Assembly: GCA_025174535.1 (NCBI GenBank)
Contig: JALBUN010000023.1
Span: 3,844,001 to 3,908,000 of the forward strand
Source: Cantharellus purpuraceus
Taxonomy: Eukaryota; Basidiomycota; Agaricomycetes; Cantharellales; Hydnaceae
Direction: 5' to 3'
Length of the DNA stretch: 64,000 bases
The translations under genes were made by a program, and so were the position numbers. This document shows, in pieces, positions 1-9,206 of this stretch; within the stretch, counting starts at the first letter, position 1; each line of letters begins with the position of its first letter. The notes below the pieces were generated by a model, which ran no database searches, was not told the origin of the DNA, and was given only the letters and a program-made list of their open reading frames with translations.

Positions 1-389
1 GACAACGTTAGCACGTGGATGTCCCTGAAGTGGGGACCTCGATCTTACATGTCGCCGAGCAACAGAGATTATCAAGCTTTCTGTTATCTTGGCCATTTAG
101 ACCTTTCAAATGTATCCCTCTGCACTTGGGCTATGAGATCCGAGTCAAAGGTGGGGGTGGAGGAGGGGGTGAGGTGGGAATTGCAGTAGTGGGTCATGGG
201 TGGTACAGGTGCAAGGGCATCGCCGCCAAGGATAAGCTTGAGTCGAGGATTTGGACTTGGGGATTTCCTGCCAACGTTGACCAGAAGTATATAAATAACA
301 TGTTCGGCGTGTACTCGAGATGCATGAGTAAATGAGTAAATGAGAAGCTTGCCGTCTGAGTTTCTGAGATTGTGTCTTGACATCCACGA
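1..389. other. Unassigned repeat-flank sequence
   Basis: No gene or known repeat can be supported here. Short open frames exist on both strands, but their composition is low-complexity (a GGGGGTGGAGGAGGGGG-like tract near 152-170) and they match nothing else in the window. The homology with the right-hand repeat cluster starts just after this stretch, at about 390. Confidence 0.4.
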
Positions 390-1200
390 GCGACGGATCA
401 CTAAGACAATAAGGAGTATTTGTTGTGGATGCTGACCGAAGTCCTCATGTGACTCAGGGTCAATTAACCTTCGGAGCTGTAGGGAAGATGGTATTGGTGG
501 ATGTTTCTATTGTTCTTTTATATGACTCACCCCTGTTTCATCTTTTTAATTCATTCATACACGACTTACTCATCCTTGTTCTATTTTTGGTTCTTTTATT
601 ACTCATCACCCCCTATTCTTACAAAGATTACCCCTATCTGTCGTTTCATTTCTCCATGATTTCCCCTTTAGTAGTTCAACTTCACACGCTTCATCAGCTG
701 GCTTGATCAGCATTTCATGCATCATATCACATCATTTGCTCCTCATATTGTGTCGTTGTGCCCTGGGGATTTGTATATAAAAGGGCGCTAGTCTTCGCCT
801 TTGGAATCAATCAACAAGTTTTCAGCCAACGCTCTAAAGTCAAAGTCCACGCTCTAAGTCTACGCTCTACGCTCTACATCACAATCCATCATCTCTACAC
901 TGAGGTAAAACACCTTGGTTCAACGATCAGATTTCCCTCCGCCACCAAGAGGTTGATTCTCCTGAAACCAGCTTTCGCGTACCTCCCAACTGGGCTCCGC
1001 ATTGTCATCCAGTCACAGAGCACGTTCAGCCATCAGGACCGACCTTTTGCTCCCATCCTCATCCAACCACAGAGCACTATCCCACTTCCCTGTTACGTAC
1101 CCCTCGCCCTGATTGATCTTTGAAGTGCTGAACAACTGCGTTACACACCGTCTGCTTGCTAGGACCGTTGCGTGCAGGCTTATAGGATCTATTCCTTAAG
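390..1200 (+). repeat. LTR-like module A of a retroelement (left copy)
   Basis: This stretch matches 62090-62470 plus 63216-63720 on the same strand, with many CG-to-TG/CA differences. It holds a TATA-like promoter core (TATATAAAAGGG near 774) and downstream a run of short repeats (CTCTACG, CAGAGCAC), as expected for the U3-R-U5 layout of a long terminal repeat. The exact ends are not certain; a start at TGTGGATGCTGAC (424) and an end near 1200 are the best guesses. The 93-residue open frame inside it is probably not a gene. The uninterrupted junction at 810-817 is the empty site for the insertion seen in the right-hand copy. Confidence 0.55.
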
Positions 1201-1205
1201 CGAAC

Positions 1206-1450
1206 CGACACCGGCATTGCACCAAGAAGGGCTGGAGCTTTTGCGGATCGGAGCCATCAAAGGGGTTGGGTTCTTGGACTTTGGTCTGGGACTTAGGGGC
1301 TTGTGGGTTATGGATGCTGCTGGTGAGCAGGGAGATGGCTTGCACCAGATTTGGAGAGGGTGGGGTGTTGTCTTCTTCATTGACAGCCTCTATGTGGTCC
1401 GTCAGTTCTTTGACAACCTCAGGGATGGTGTCAATGCTGGGAGTGGGCAC
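1206..1450 (-). pseudogene. gag N-terminal fragment of a Ty3/Gypsy element, inverted
   Basis: Read on the minus strand this encodes a Gag-like N-terminal segment ending in the conserved stretch FDGSDPQKLQPFLVQC. In fungal Gypsy Gag proteins this motif is followed by an R-LNF-DRP segment. That continuation (RLNFHDRPDMF) is found on the opposite strand from about 2645. The two parts therefore belong to one gag gene that an inversion of 1211-2648 has cut in two. No ATG start is visible in frame, so the true N-terminus is lost or lies in another frame. Confidence 0.7.
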
Positions 1451-1539
1451 CTCGATGGTTCATGCACGTTTGGAATTGGCAGTGGATTGTGGCATTGGTA
1501 GGAGTGAGTATGGCAGTTCGAATATACTGTTATGCACTA

Positions 1540-2095
1540 GGTCCGATTGGGGGTCAGAGATTGGGTCGGAGGTTTCGTCGGAGTCAGAGTATGTCGTGGG
1601 GGTTGGAACGGACTTGGCTTCAGCTTATGTGCTGTGCCCTCACTAATACCGGTGTCTGAGATTTCGGAGATGGAGTATGACTTAGAGAGTTAGGATCGGA
1701 CTTAGGAACTAGGTGTGATTTGATATTCAAACTGGGGAATGAAGTCCCCAGTCAGGCAACTTAAATACATATTTGAAATCTAATAATAATTACTCTGGTG
1801 ATGGGTCTCCGAGGCCAACGGCCTTACATGAGTATGTCCGAGTCCGATGGGGATGGATGTCCAGGTTCCTATGGTGATGCTGATGCATCAATTGGAACTG
1901 GAGATGGATGGGTGGAATCAGTGGTGACAATCAGACAGGTAGATGGAGACATGGTGGTTTCCAAATGGAGTATAGATTTCATGTGCATGGGGATCTGAGT
2001 GGATCGGATGGGGATCTGAGTGGATTGGATGGGGATCTGGGCATTAATGAATATGGTATCCCGCTCCAAGAGTATTTGGTCCCTTTGCCTGACAC
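1540..2095 (-). repeat. Retroelement module B (left copy) with small tandem repeat
   Basis: The stretch is the reverse complement of 60100-60730, and part of it recurs on the plus strand at 59583-59806. It contains a short tandem repeat (unit GGGGATCTGAGTGGAT plus CGGAT or TGGAT) near 1989-2040, with one unit more than in the right-hand copy. The sequence AACTGGGGAATGAAG followed by TCCCCAG (about 1732-1752) resembles a polypurine tract at the end of an element. No intact protein is encoded. Confidence 0.5.
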
Positions 2096-2438
2096 GATGT
2101 AACCTGAGTCGGATTGAAGTGGGAGGATAGGTCGGCAATGGTGACTGAAATTCTACCTCACGTTCGACTCTTCTATCCGTGTTACGATATAGAGGTGAAA
2201 TGTTGAGGAATGTATATGGTTCAACGGAATTGTGAAAGAATATGGGATCGCCAATGGCATAAGAGAGACATGGTGGGGATCTTGGACCTTGAAAGAGTTT
2301 TGGAAGTATTTTGACACGTGGAGGTGGCTTAACATGCCCATGGAGCTCGGCGTATTTTTGATAGTCCTCTGTGTCCAGAGACCAGTGTGACATATTATTA
2401 GAAGTGATGTTGGAGAGGGGAATAGAATGGGAAGCCAT
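1869..2438 (-). pseudogene. Retroelement-associated ORF (module D protein), unknown function
   Basis: An open frame starting MASHSIPLSN at 2438 runs about 190 residues. Its first 120 residues (motifs WSLDTEDYQKYAELHGHVK, SYAIGDPIFFHN) are closely similar to a frame at 61695-62048 on the plus strand, so the sequence is conserved as protein between the two repeat copies, or was recently. The tail (QIPIQSTQIPIRSTQ) is only the translated tandem repeat of module B. I do not recognise the protein. It may be a real small element-encoded protein or only the translation of a repeat. Confidence 0.4.
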
Positions 2439-2644
2439 GTGAATGATGATGAAAGGATCGGTGTGAATAGAAGGCTGATAATGATCGATGGCGATGAAAC
2501 ACAAGTGACAATCGATGGCTCGAATTAGAGACTGAGGTGGATAGGGAGTTGCGGCGCTATTTAAAAGTTGATACGAAAAGACGCTGGCGGAGTTGGACTG
2601 TCAGAGTGGTTCGATATGCGTCCTCGATGCGTCCTGGCTCGTCA

Positions 2645-3536
2645 CCGGTTGAATTTCCACGACCGCCCTGACATGTTTACATCCGATCAGGCAAAGGTCA
2701 CCTTCGCCATGTCCTATCTCAAGGGCACCGCACTGGACTACTTTGAGCCAGCGCTCGTGGATGACTCTGATGACCTGATATGGTCAGAAGACTACTCCGA
2801 CTTCATCTCTGAACTTTGGACCAATTTCAGTCCTTACAACCCTGAGGCTGATGCCAAGAATGAACTCGATCGACTTCAGATGAAGGAAAATCACAAAATC
2901 ACAAAATACATTGTCAGTTTCCAGCAGCTAGCCCCAAACGTCCAATGGGGTGATGCTGCACTTTGACACCAATTTTACATTGGACTCCCATCCCGCATCA
3001 AGGACGAGATATCACATGTCGGTAAGCCAGATACTTTGGTTACCCTTTGCAAACTCGCCCAATCCATCGACACCTGTTATTGGGAATGTCAATCTGAGGT
3101 CTCCCGTGAAAATTTGGCTAACAACAAATCAGACAAATCATTGGACAAGACCCCAAAGTCCAACAAGGGCTCCAATAAGAGGACCACCACCAACTCAGGC
3201 CAGAAATCAAATACTGGTAACACTGCCATTTCCGGTTCCAGTCAGAACAATTCCGGCACCAGCAATAACTCCAGAGCTCACAAGAGTACTCTGGACCTCT
3301 CCACCAAGCTAGGGAAGGACAGAAAACTTACCCAGCAGGAACGCCAGTGCCACATGAACAACAACCTCTGTCTGTTCTGCGGAAAGCCTGGCCACCAAGC
3401 CAAGGATTGCAACAAGGCAACCTCATCCGCAGCAAAGGCAAAGGGCCATGCCGCCAATGCCACGATGGACAAGTCCAACGCTAAAGCGACGGACCCAAAA
3501 AATAGTAAGCAGTCCTATAGCCTCCATATGGGCTGA
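2645..3536 (+). pseudogene. gag C-terminal part with zinc knuckle, Ty3/Gypsy
   Basis: From RLNFHDRPDMF onward this encodes the central and C-terminal part of Gag, the structural protein that packages retroelement RNA: a capsid-like segment (FAMSYLKGTALDYFEP), a Ser/Asn/Lys-rich linker and a CCHC zinc knuckle CLFCGKPGHQAKDC (about 3370-3411). One in-frame TGA at 2964-2966 breaks it; the frame continues directly after it (HQFYIGLPSRIKDEI), so it is a nonsense change and not a frameshift, most simply CGA to TGA. The N-terminal part lies inverted at 1206-1450. No protease or reverse transcriptase follows on this strand. Confidence 0.8.
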
Positions 3537-3651
3537 GGGCTGCATTGGTACTCCCTGTACGACAAACAAGGTCTGCCTGAATGCATCCACTCTTTCCCAC
3601 TCCAACTCCCTTACCCTCCTCATCTGTCATTGTCAAGAAGTCCTTCAAGTT

Positions 3652-4407
3652 CTTGGACCTGCACAAACAGGTCCAAGTTGTCCTTGTACATCTTATCATA
3701 GTCTTCATGATAAGGTGTCACGACATCATCTTCAATGTCACATATAAGTCACGGCCATGTGACTCTTAATGCCCTTTCCACCGAAGTGGTGGAAAGATAT
3801 AGTTGGCCTCCATTTTGGGCCTTGATTAAGTGCGACACATATGCATCGCACTTGTTGCACCCATGAGGGTGATGGCAGCACCACCATGCCATCTGCCAAT
3901 TTTCCAGGTCATCTCATCTTGATGACCTGATCATATCTGCAGCACTGTGGAAGTTTGTTCAACTTCCATTGGATGCTTGTCCTGAGCATCCATCATCTCC
4001 CTTCTGAGAGATGACATTTTGATGAAGGAGGGGGGGGGGGGTTGTGGTAGTTTGAAGCAACACCACTAGCCTTTTATGGCTGAGCTCAAAAATTCTTTAT
4101 TGAGAATTTTCCAGTGACTACGTCACATGGGTGTAACGCAATTAATTATCGCTTACCCCCTTTGTGCTACTATGAGTAGCACAATGGTGAACTGCTCCCT
4201 ATGGGTGCAGTTTTTTCTGCCATTGAGCTGCCTGTTGTTATGGTAGCTCTATCCTTATCTAGGAACTACCATTAGTCAAGGTAGTTCCTCCTCCCCTCAT
4301 TGAGCTACCATCATTGATGGTAGCTCTTGTCACATCCTGCTAGGAGCTACCTTTATTCTTGGTAGCTCCACTTCTCCCCCTTGAGCCCCATTAGATCTTG
4401 GGGGCTC
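3652..4407. repeat. Array of about 21 short hairpins between gag and inverted pol
   Basis: The stretch consists almost wholly of consecutive small inverted repeats: stems of 5-10 bp, loops of 3-11 nt. Examples with perfect stems: 3652-3677 (CTTGGACCTG), 3774-3796 (CTTTCCACC), 3828-3853 (AAGTGCGA), 3905-3929 (CAGGTCATC), 3948-3968 (TGGAAGTT), 3970-3992 (TGGATGCT), 4089-4110 (AAAATTCT), 4162-4184 (TTGTGCTACT), 4261-4289 (AGGAACTACC), 4302-4326 (GAGCTACCAT), 4343-4369 (GGAGCTACC). Most stems are unrelated in sequence, but the last four share AGCTACC or a close variant. A 12-G run (4030-4041) after GATGAAGGA resembles a polypurine tract next to an LTR. No protein is encoded. Confidence 0.75.
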
Positions 4408-4421
4408 TGTCTCTCTGAGAA

Positions 4422-7178
4422 CTACCATCTATGAGGGAGTCTCACGCTTGAATCACTCCTTGAAGCTCCTAGGTCCTTACACAATGTGTAAGGTTCCCAG
4501 GTGATGTCTCCCAATGTCCATAGAACTTGAAATTCAAGTTCTTTATCGCTTATCCATTGATGAGCAATGATTTCATTGACAAGCCACTCCTGCTCATTGT
4601 CGTTCCCAAAGTTGTAAAATGACTTTGCTTCCTGTTTTGGGAATCTCATCTCATCATTCAGCACATATGGTCGAATGAGACTGATGTGGAATGTAGGCAT
4701 AATGCGCCTACTAGTCAGTTCTGGTGGCAGTTCCAGTGTCACTGTCAAAGCTTTATTATGGGCTTCAATTATTTTATAGGGCCCAATATACCCAGGCACT
4801 AGTTTGCTGGTTCTACCCTTAGGTAGAGTCAAGTTTTTTATTGAGAGGTAGACTTTGTCACCTCTCTAGAAGGTTGGACCTTCCTGACGTTTCTTATTGG
4901 CATGAAACGTCTGAACGACACGACTTTCTATAATCACATCATGTGCCACTAGCAGGTTTGTTTGGGCCTGCTGTGCAAATTGTTTGACACCCTTGAACTT
5001 GGTGTCATTGTTAATGGGCATGCCTATCCTAGGCATATACCCATGGTTAAGTTCAAATGGAGTAAACCCCATTGTTGAGCTTATGTTGGAGTTTAGTGCA
5101 AACTCCACCATTGGACACTTGTGTGCCCAATCTTTCTGATCACTTTGTACAATGGTACAAAGTATTTGGCCAATGGAACAATTCGCTTGTTCTGTCGCTC
5201 CATCTGTTTGCAGATGGAATGCTGTGGACATGAGGAGTTTCACTCCCATTATCTGCTGTAGTTCATGCCAAAAGATAGATGTGAATTTCAAATCTTGATC
5301 AGACACGATCGAGTCTGGTACACTGTGAAGGCATACAACTTCTTTAAGGAATAGCCATGCTACTCCTTTTGCTGTTACACATGTGTTTGTAGGTATTATA
5401 TGTACCTGTGATGTGAAGTGATCAATGACTACCAGTAGGTAGTCACAGTCATTCAATTTTGGTAATGGACCCATAAAGTCCATACCTATTGATTGCCAGG
5501 GCCACTCTGGTACTGGCAAGCTATGAAGAAGCCCTGTGGGTTTCTTTATACTGTCTTTATTCATTTGGCACTTTGCACACAAAGTGCAGAATGATTTGAC
5601 ATCGGTGGTCATGCCTGGCCACTATTACAACCGTCAAATGTAATTTGCAGTCTTTAGTTGACTGAAATGGCCAACTACTTGGTGTGCATGGTCAATTATT
5701 ATCTCAACCAGCCTCCTCCCCTTCAGGAATGCTGAGCAGGGTATACAGACAACATCACATTTGTATATATTTTTGGTCCATATTAGACACCAAATCGTGT
5801 GTGCTCTTTAGGTGCTTCCAGCACCTTAGAAAGGACAATATCCATTCTATATGTGCCTTGTACAATCTGCATGAGGTTGATCCCATGCTCAACATGGGAT
5901 CGCAATGGTGTTCCATCATCATTCAATGATACATTGAGTGCTTCAGCTTCTAGCACTCTGTTTTCTTTTTTCTTGAGCAGTTGCCTTTGGGTGACTGCTG
6001 CTGTCCTGATCTCAATGAACCATTCTGTGGGGAGCAGTTCTCCTTCAGGGTTGAGATGTACATCTGCACTCACATAGATGCTTGTTCGGAATCATGTCAG
6101 TATACAATATTCTGATGTATAGGAGATATACATCAGAATTTCAATGATACATAAAGCCAGGGAGTTACAATTTGGATATCTTAAAAGATTTCAGATGTGT
6201 GAAATTTTCATAAATATAAACATATATTCTATATTTTAATAAACTTTAAAAGATAAGATATTTGGTTGAGATGAACATAATTATTTACATGGATATAATA
6301 GGAATGTATATATGAATATAATTGGTATTATATAGGGTATTTAGATATACAAATACCAGGTGAGGATTAAAGATAGTTCAAATTATGTTACAAGTATTGT
6401 ATAAGAAAGAATCAATGATATTTGGATGTTCCTTCAAGAGAGTTGCCACCACTAAATGGGGAAAAAACAATTATTTTTGAGAATTATGCCAAAATATCAC
6501 AATATGTTTTAATCTAGTATATTGTGTAAAATTTGAGAATCATGTTGAAATATGAAAATAAGTTTGAATTGAAGTGTATTGTATAAAATTTGAGGAAAAT
6601 AGGTTGTATATACGTATTTGTTGTATTTCTGAACAAGTGTCATAGATGTAGTTGGGATGACTCTCTGTTGGGGAGTCATTAGCATAGTAGCGTGATAGAC
6701 AATCCACTACTTTGTTCTCTACCCCATCTATATGCAGGGTGGTGAAGTTGAAATGGGATAAGAACTCCCACCACCTAATCTGTCTAGGAGACAGGTTCTT
6801 TTGGGTCTCAAAGTATTCAAGACCCTTGTGGTCAGTTACTAGGATGAACTTTCATCCTAGTAGCTTATCTTCCCATCTCATTAGGGCTTTGAGCACAGCT
6901 ATAGTCTCGTGCTCATGGGTCTTATAGTGCTGTTGTGCAGCACTAAATTTCTTGGATAGGAATCTGGCAGGCTGACAGGTCTGCCAATCTTTTCCTTGTC
7001 CATAGATGGCTCCAACTCCAGTTTTAGAGCTGTCAGTAATAACACAAATAGTATTGGGGTTATTGACATCAATGGGCTTCAATATTGGAGCCCTACATGC
7101 TAGGAGCTTGATGCTTTTGAAGCATTTCTCCAGCAGTGGGGTCCATAAGAATGGATGATTATTATGAGCACAACACAA
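4422..7178 (-). pseudogene. Decayed Ty3/Gypsy pol: RNase H, integrase, chromodomain
   Basis: On the minus strand, in order: the end of reverse transcriptase and an RNase H-like domain (7178-6690; CVITDSSKTGVGAIYGQ, then VTDHKGLEYFETQ), a linker, an integrase zinc-binding end (FCTLCAKCQMNK), an integrase core (GMDFMGPLP, VVIDHFTSQ, DQDLKFTS, HLQTDGATEQAN; 5612-4866) and a C-terminal chromodomain-like segment (FQVLWTLGDITWEPY; 4832-4422). This order is that of chromodomain-bearing Gypsy elements (chromoviruses). Protease and most of reverse transcriptase are missing beyond 7178. Stops break the frame, for example a TGA after KLLG (6852-6854) where family members have Arg, and a TAG at 4866-4868. 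A 560-bp insertion lies at 6081-6640. It faces the gag remnant at 2645-3536, so the two belong to different or rearranged elements. Confidence 0.85.
6081..6640. mobile_element. AT-rich MITE-like insertion with 8-bp target duplication
   Basis: This 560-bp AT-rich, non-coding stretch interrupts the pol remnant. It is bounded on both sides by the direct repeat CATAGATG (6073-6080 and 6641-6648). Joining the flanks with one copy of the octamer restores an open pol frame (TESHPNYIYVSADVHLNP), which shows it is a true insertion. The ends are roughly inverted (CTTGTTCGGAAT at the left; CTTGTTCAGAAAT on the minus strand at the right, three bases in from the edge). An 8-bp duplication is the hallmark of hAT-type transposition. 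It is too short to encode a transposase, so it would be non-autonomous. Confidence 0.7.
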
Positions 7179-7861
7179 TAACAGGGTTGTGTATGTATGG
7201 GAACTGGTTTTCCCTGAAAAGATCTTGTTTATGGTCCTGAAATTGTATATTTTTGCTTTATGGCCTTAAAATATCAGCATATACATGCTGCTTTCTCTTG
7301 ATTTAGGGTCAAATATTCTCTATTTTTTTTTCATATTTTTTCAGGAATTTTCCATGCAGAAATGAGTCCACAAACTTATTGTCCTGCTGGGTGAAGTTTT
7401 GGACCCACATGGACCCACAAATCTTCTCTGATGTCAGCAGCTTCAAAGTCAGCAGAGTCACCCGATCTACTGACTCATTTTTGATCACATGACTCATTTC
7501 AATCTCCGACCCAATCTGATCACCACTGCCAGTAAATCCTCAATATCTTGGCAACCACAGCTCCTCCTGACTCCATTTTTGGTGGAGAGTTCAATAGAAG
7601 CTGTGCCTACCCATAGCTGTGCTGATCAGCCTGTTAAATGGTGTATTGCACGAGTTATTTGAGTAATAGTGACTCAGGTTATGACTCCTGCCATGACTCA
7701 TAAAATCCAAATTGTATTTCACTCACTGGTTCATCATTGTCTCTCTGCAAATCCAGTTATATACTGGAATACTACGCTCTTGCTATACATCTCTATTCAT
7801 CTACTTAATCTTACAACATAAAGCTCTATAGTCAGATATTTTTCAGCACCAACGTTTACCT
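7179..7861. other. Unassigned repeat-like sequence
   Basis: No coding frame can be supported. The stretch is AT-rich and holds several ACTCA/TGAGTC words (for example ATGACTCATAAA near 7691), which also occur near 59540-59580, so it is probably old repeat sequence. Its left edge marks the point where the pol homology ends. Confidence 0.35.
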
Positions 7862-8257
7862 CAAGCCATGGGGTCTTGCATCAGTAGTATTGGCACGTGA
7901 TCCTGCTACGCAGTACCAGGCTAAGCACACGGGGTGATAACAACCATTCAATGATCTTTCATCCAACTGGCACTGGATTTGCGCCGTCCCTCTGCACCCT
8001 TTTTCCAACAATCCGCTTGGCATGGTCGCTTGGATCGGCATGGTCACTTCATGAACTGCCTCGCCATCAGAAACACGCTGTATAGCCTAGATGATCTAGA
8101 TGATCTCGACGTTCTTGTTGTGTATCTCACACAAATATTTGCGGCTGTTGATACACTGGACGAAGACCACCAGCTTCTTGGAGCAGTCCAGCTGTATCCA
8201 ATCTGGCCACTTATCTTGCCAGCCTGGCGATGCTTATTTCGCAAGTCCACTATGTAG
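7862..8257 (+). pseudogene. Fragment of DUF6535-gene C-terminal exon
   Basis: From 7979 the plus-strand frame reads WHGRLDRHGHFMNCLAIRN, then FAAVDTLDEDHQLLGAV and PIWPLILPAWRCLFR. These match, in order, the segment WHGHLNRHGHFKSCLAIAD to IWPLILEAWFGMFR near the C-terminus of the DUF6535 gene at 9207-12450. Weaker nucleotide similarity begins at about 7862. Nothing of the N-terminal membrane domain is present, and the frame is bracketed by stops. It is a diverged relic, older than the four full copies. Confidence 0.75.
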
Positions 8258-8640
8258 CGTTGAGGGGCGCTGTCTTGGGGATACCTCGAAGCGCTTCCGC
8301 ATCTCGTTGCATATAGTCTTGAGATAGTTTCTGGCCGGCTTCATAAAATGTCGTGTCCTAGACACGTTTCCCCCAAACCCTATAGTGATTGATTATAGGT
8401 AGACCATGCTATGCACCGCATGTTCACTTTGCCTGTCTTAGGTAATCACATATTGCCCATGTGGATCATTTAGCTATTATCTAGATACAATCTCAGCATC
8501 ATGCATCAACATATGAACTCAGGCACTGGATTAGAGGAGGGGTAATCGGATAGTCACAGCGAGAGAAGAACTATCACCTCATTACGAGACAGGACTTGCG
8601 CTGGAGGACGCTGCCAAGCTTTCTGATGATGCTATGCAAT

Positions 8641-9105
8641 GGTCTTCCGACGTGATGTTCCGGTGCCAAACCTTGTTTGCTTCTCCTGTATCGTATAGCG
8701 CTGCCACGTGCCTAGTGAAAGCAGGATAAGTCCGGCTACATATGCTGCATAGCATCACACATATTTACAGCATTCTGAACCCCTGCTGAGATGCTTAAGC
8801 TGCCGATTCCTTTGATATATATACTTTCTGTGTCAGTTTAGACATTACAGAAGATCCTTTTCCTGCTCTTCGTCCCTTGATGAATATTTTCACGCTGTCA
8901 GCATGAGACCACAGAAACTTTGTTTATGTAAATCACGGGTTGGACCTACTGCTTTTGCACGCTTCCACCCCTCCACAGCCATGTCATAGCACCTGGCATA
9001 CTGGACGCCGGCATATAAGCTACAATTGTCTTCCGACGTGACGTTCTGGTGCCAAACCTTGTTTGCTTCTCCTGAATCATACAGCGCTGACACGTGCCTA
9101 GATTT
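8641..9105 (+). promoter_or_regulatory. Tandem upstream modules of DUF6535 gene A
   Basis: A block with TCTTCCGACGTGA, GGTGCCAAACCTTGTTTGC and GCGCTGCCACGTGCCTAG (8641-8715) recurs at 9027-9102 with few changes. Between them lies a second block (8735-8960) with a TATATATAC element and TTTGTTTATGTAAATCAC. Similar blocks precede the other DUF6535 copies and occur alone at 13591-13830. The conserved CACGTG palindrome is the core recognised by bHLH-type factors in general; its role here is inferred, not shown. Confidence 0.5.
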
Positions 9106-9206
9106 ATGTGGGAAACGATCAAAGCAAGGTAAGTCAGGCGTTTGTCCTATACACAGCCATCAACGAGTCTTTGTAGCACCTTCCCTATTCCATCATAACT
9201 GAAACG

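Noticed and set aside
3652..4407. CRISPR-like or tandem-repeat array
   Set aside because: Stems differ in sequence, spacing is irregular, and the context is a eukaryotic retroelement.
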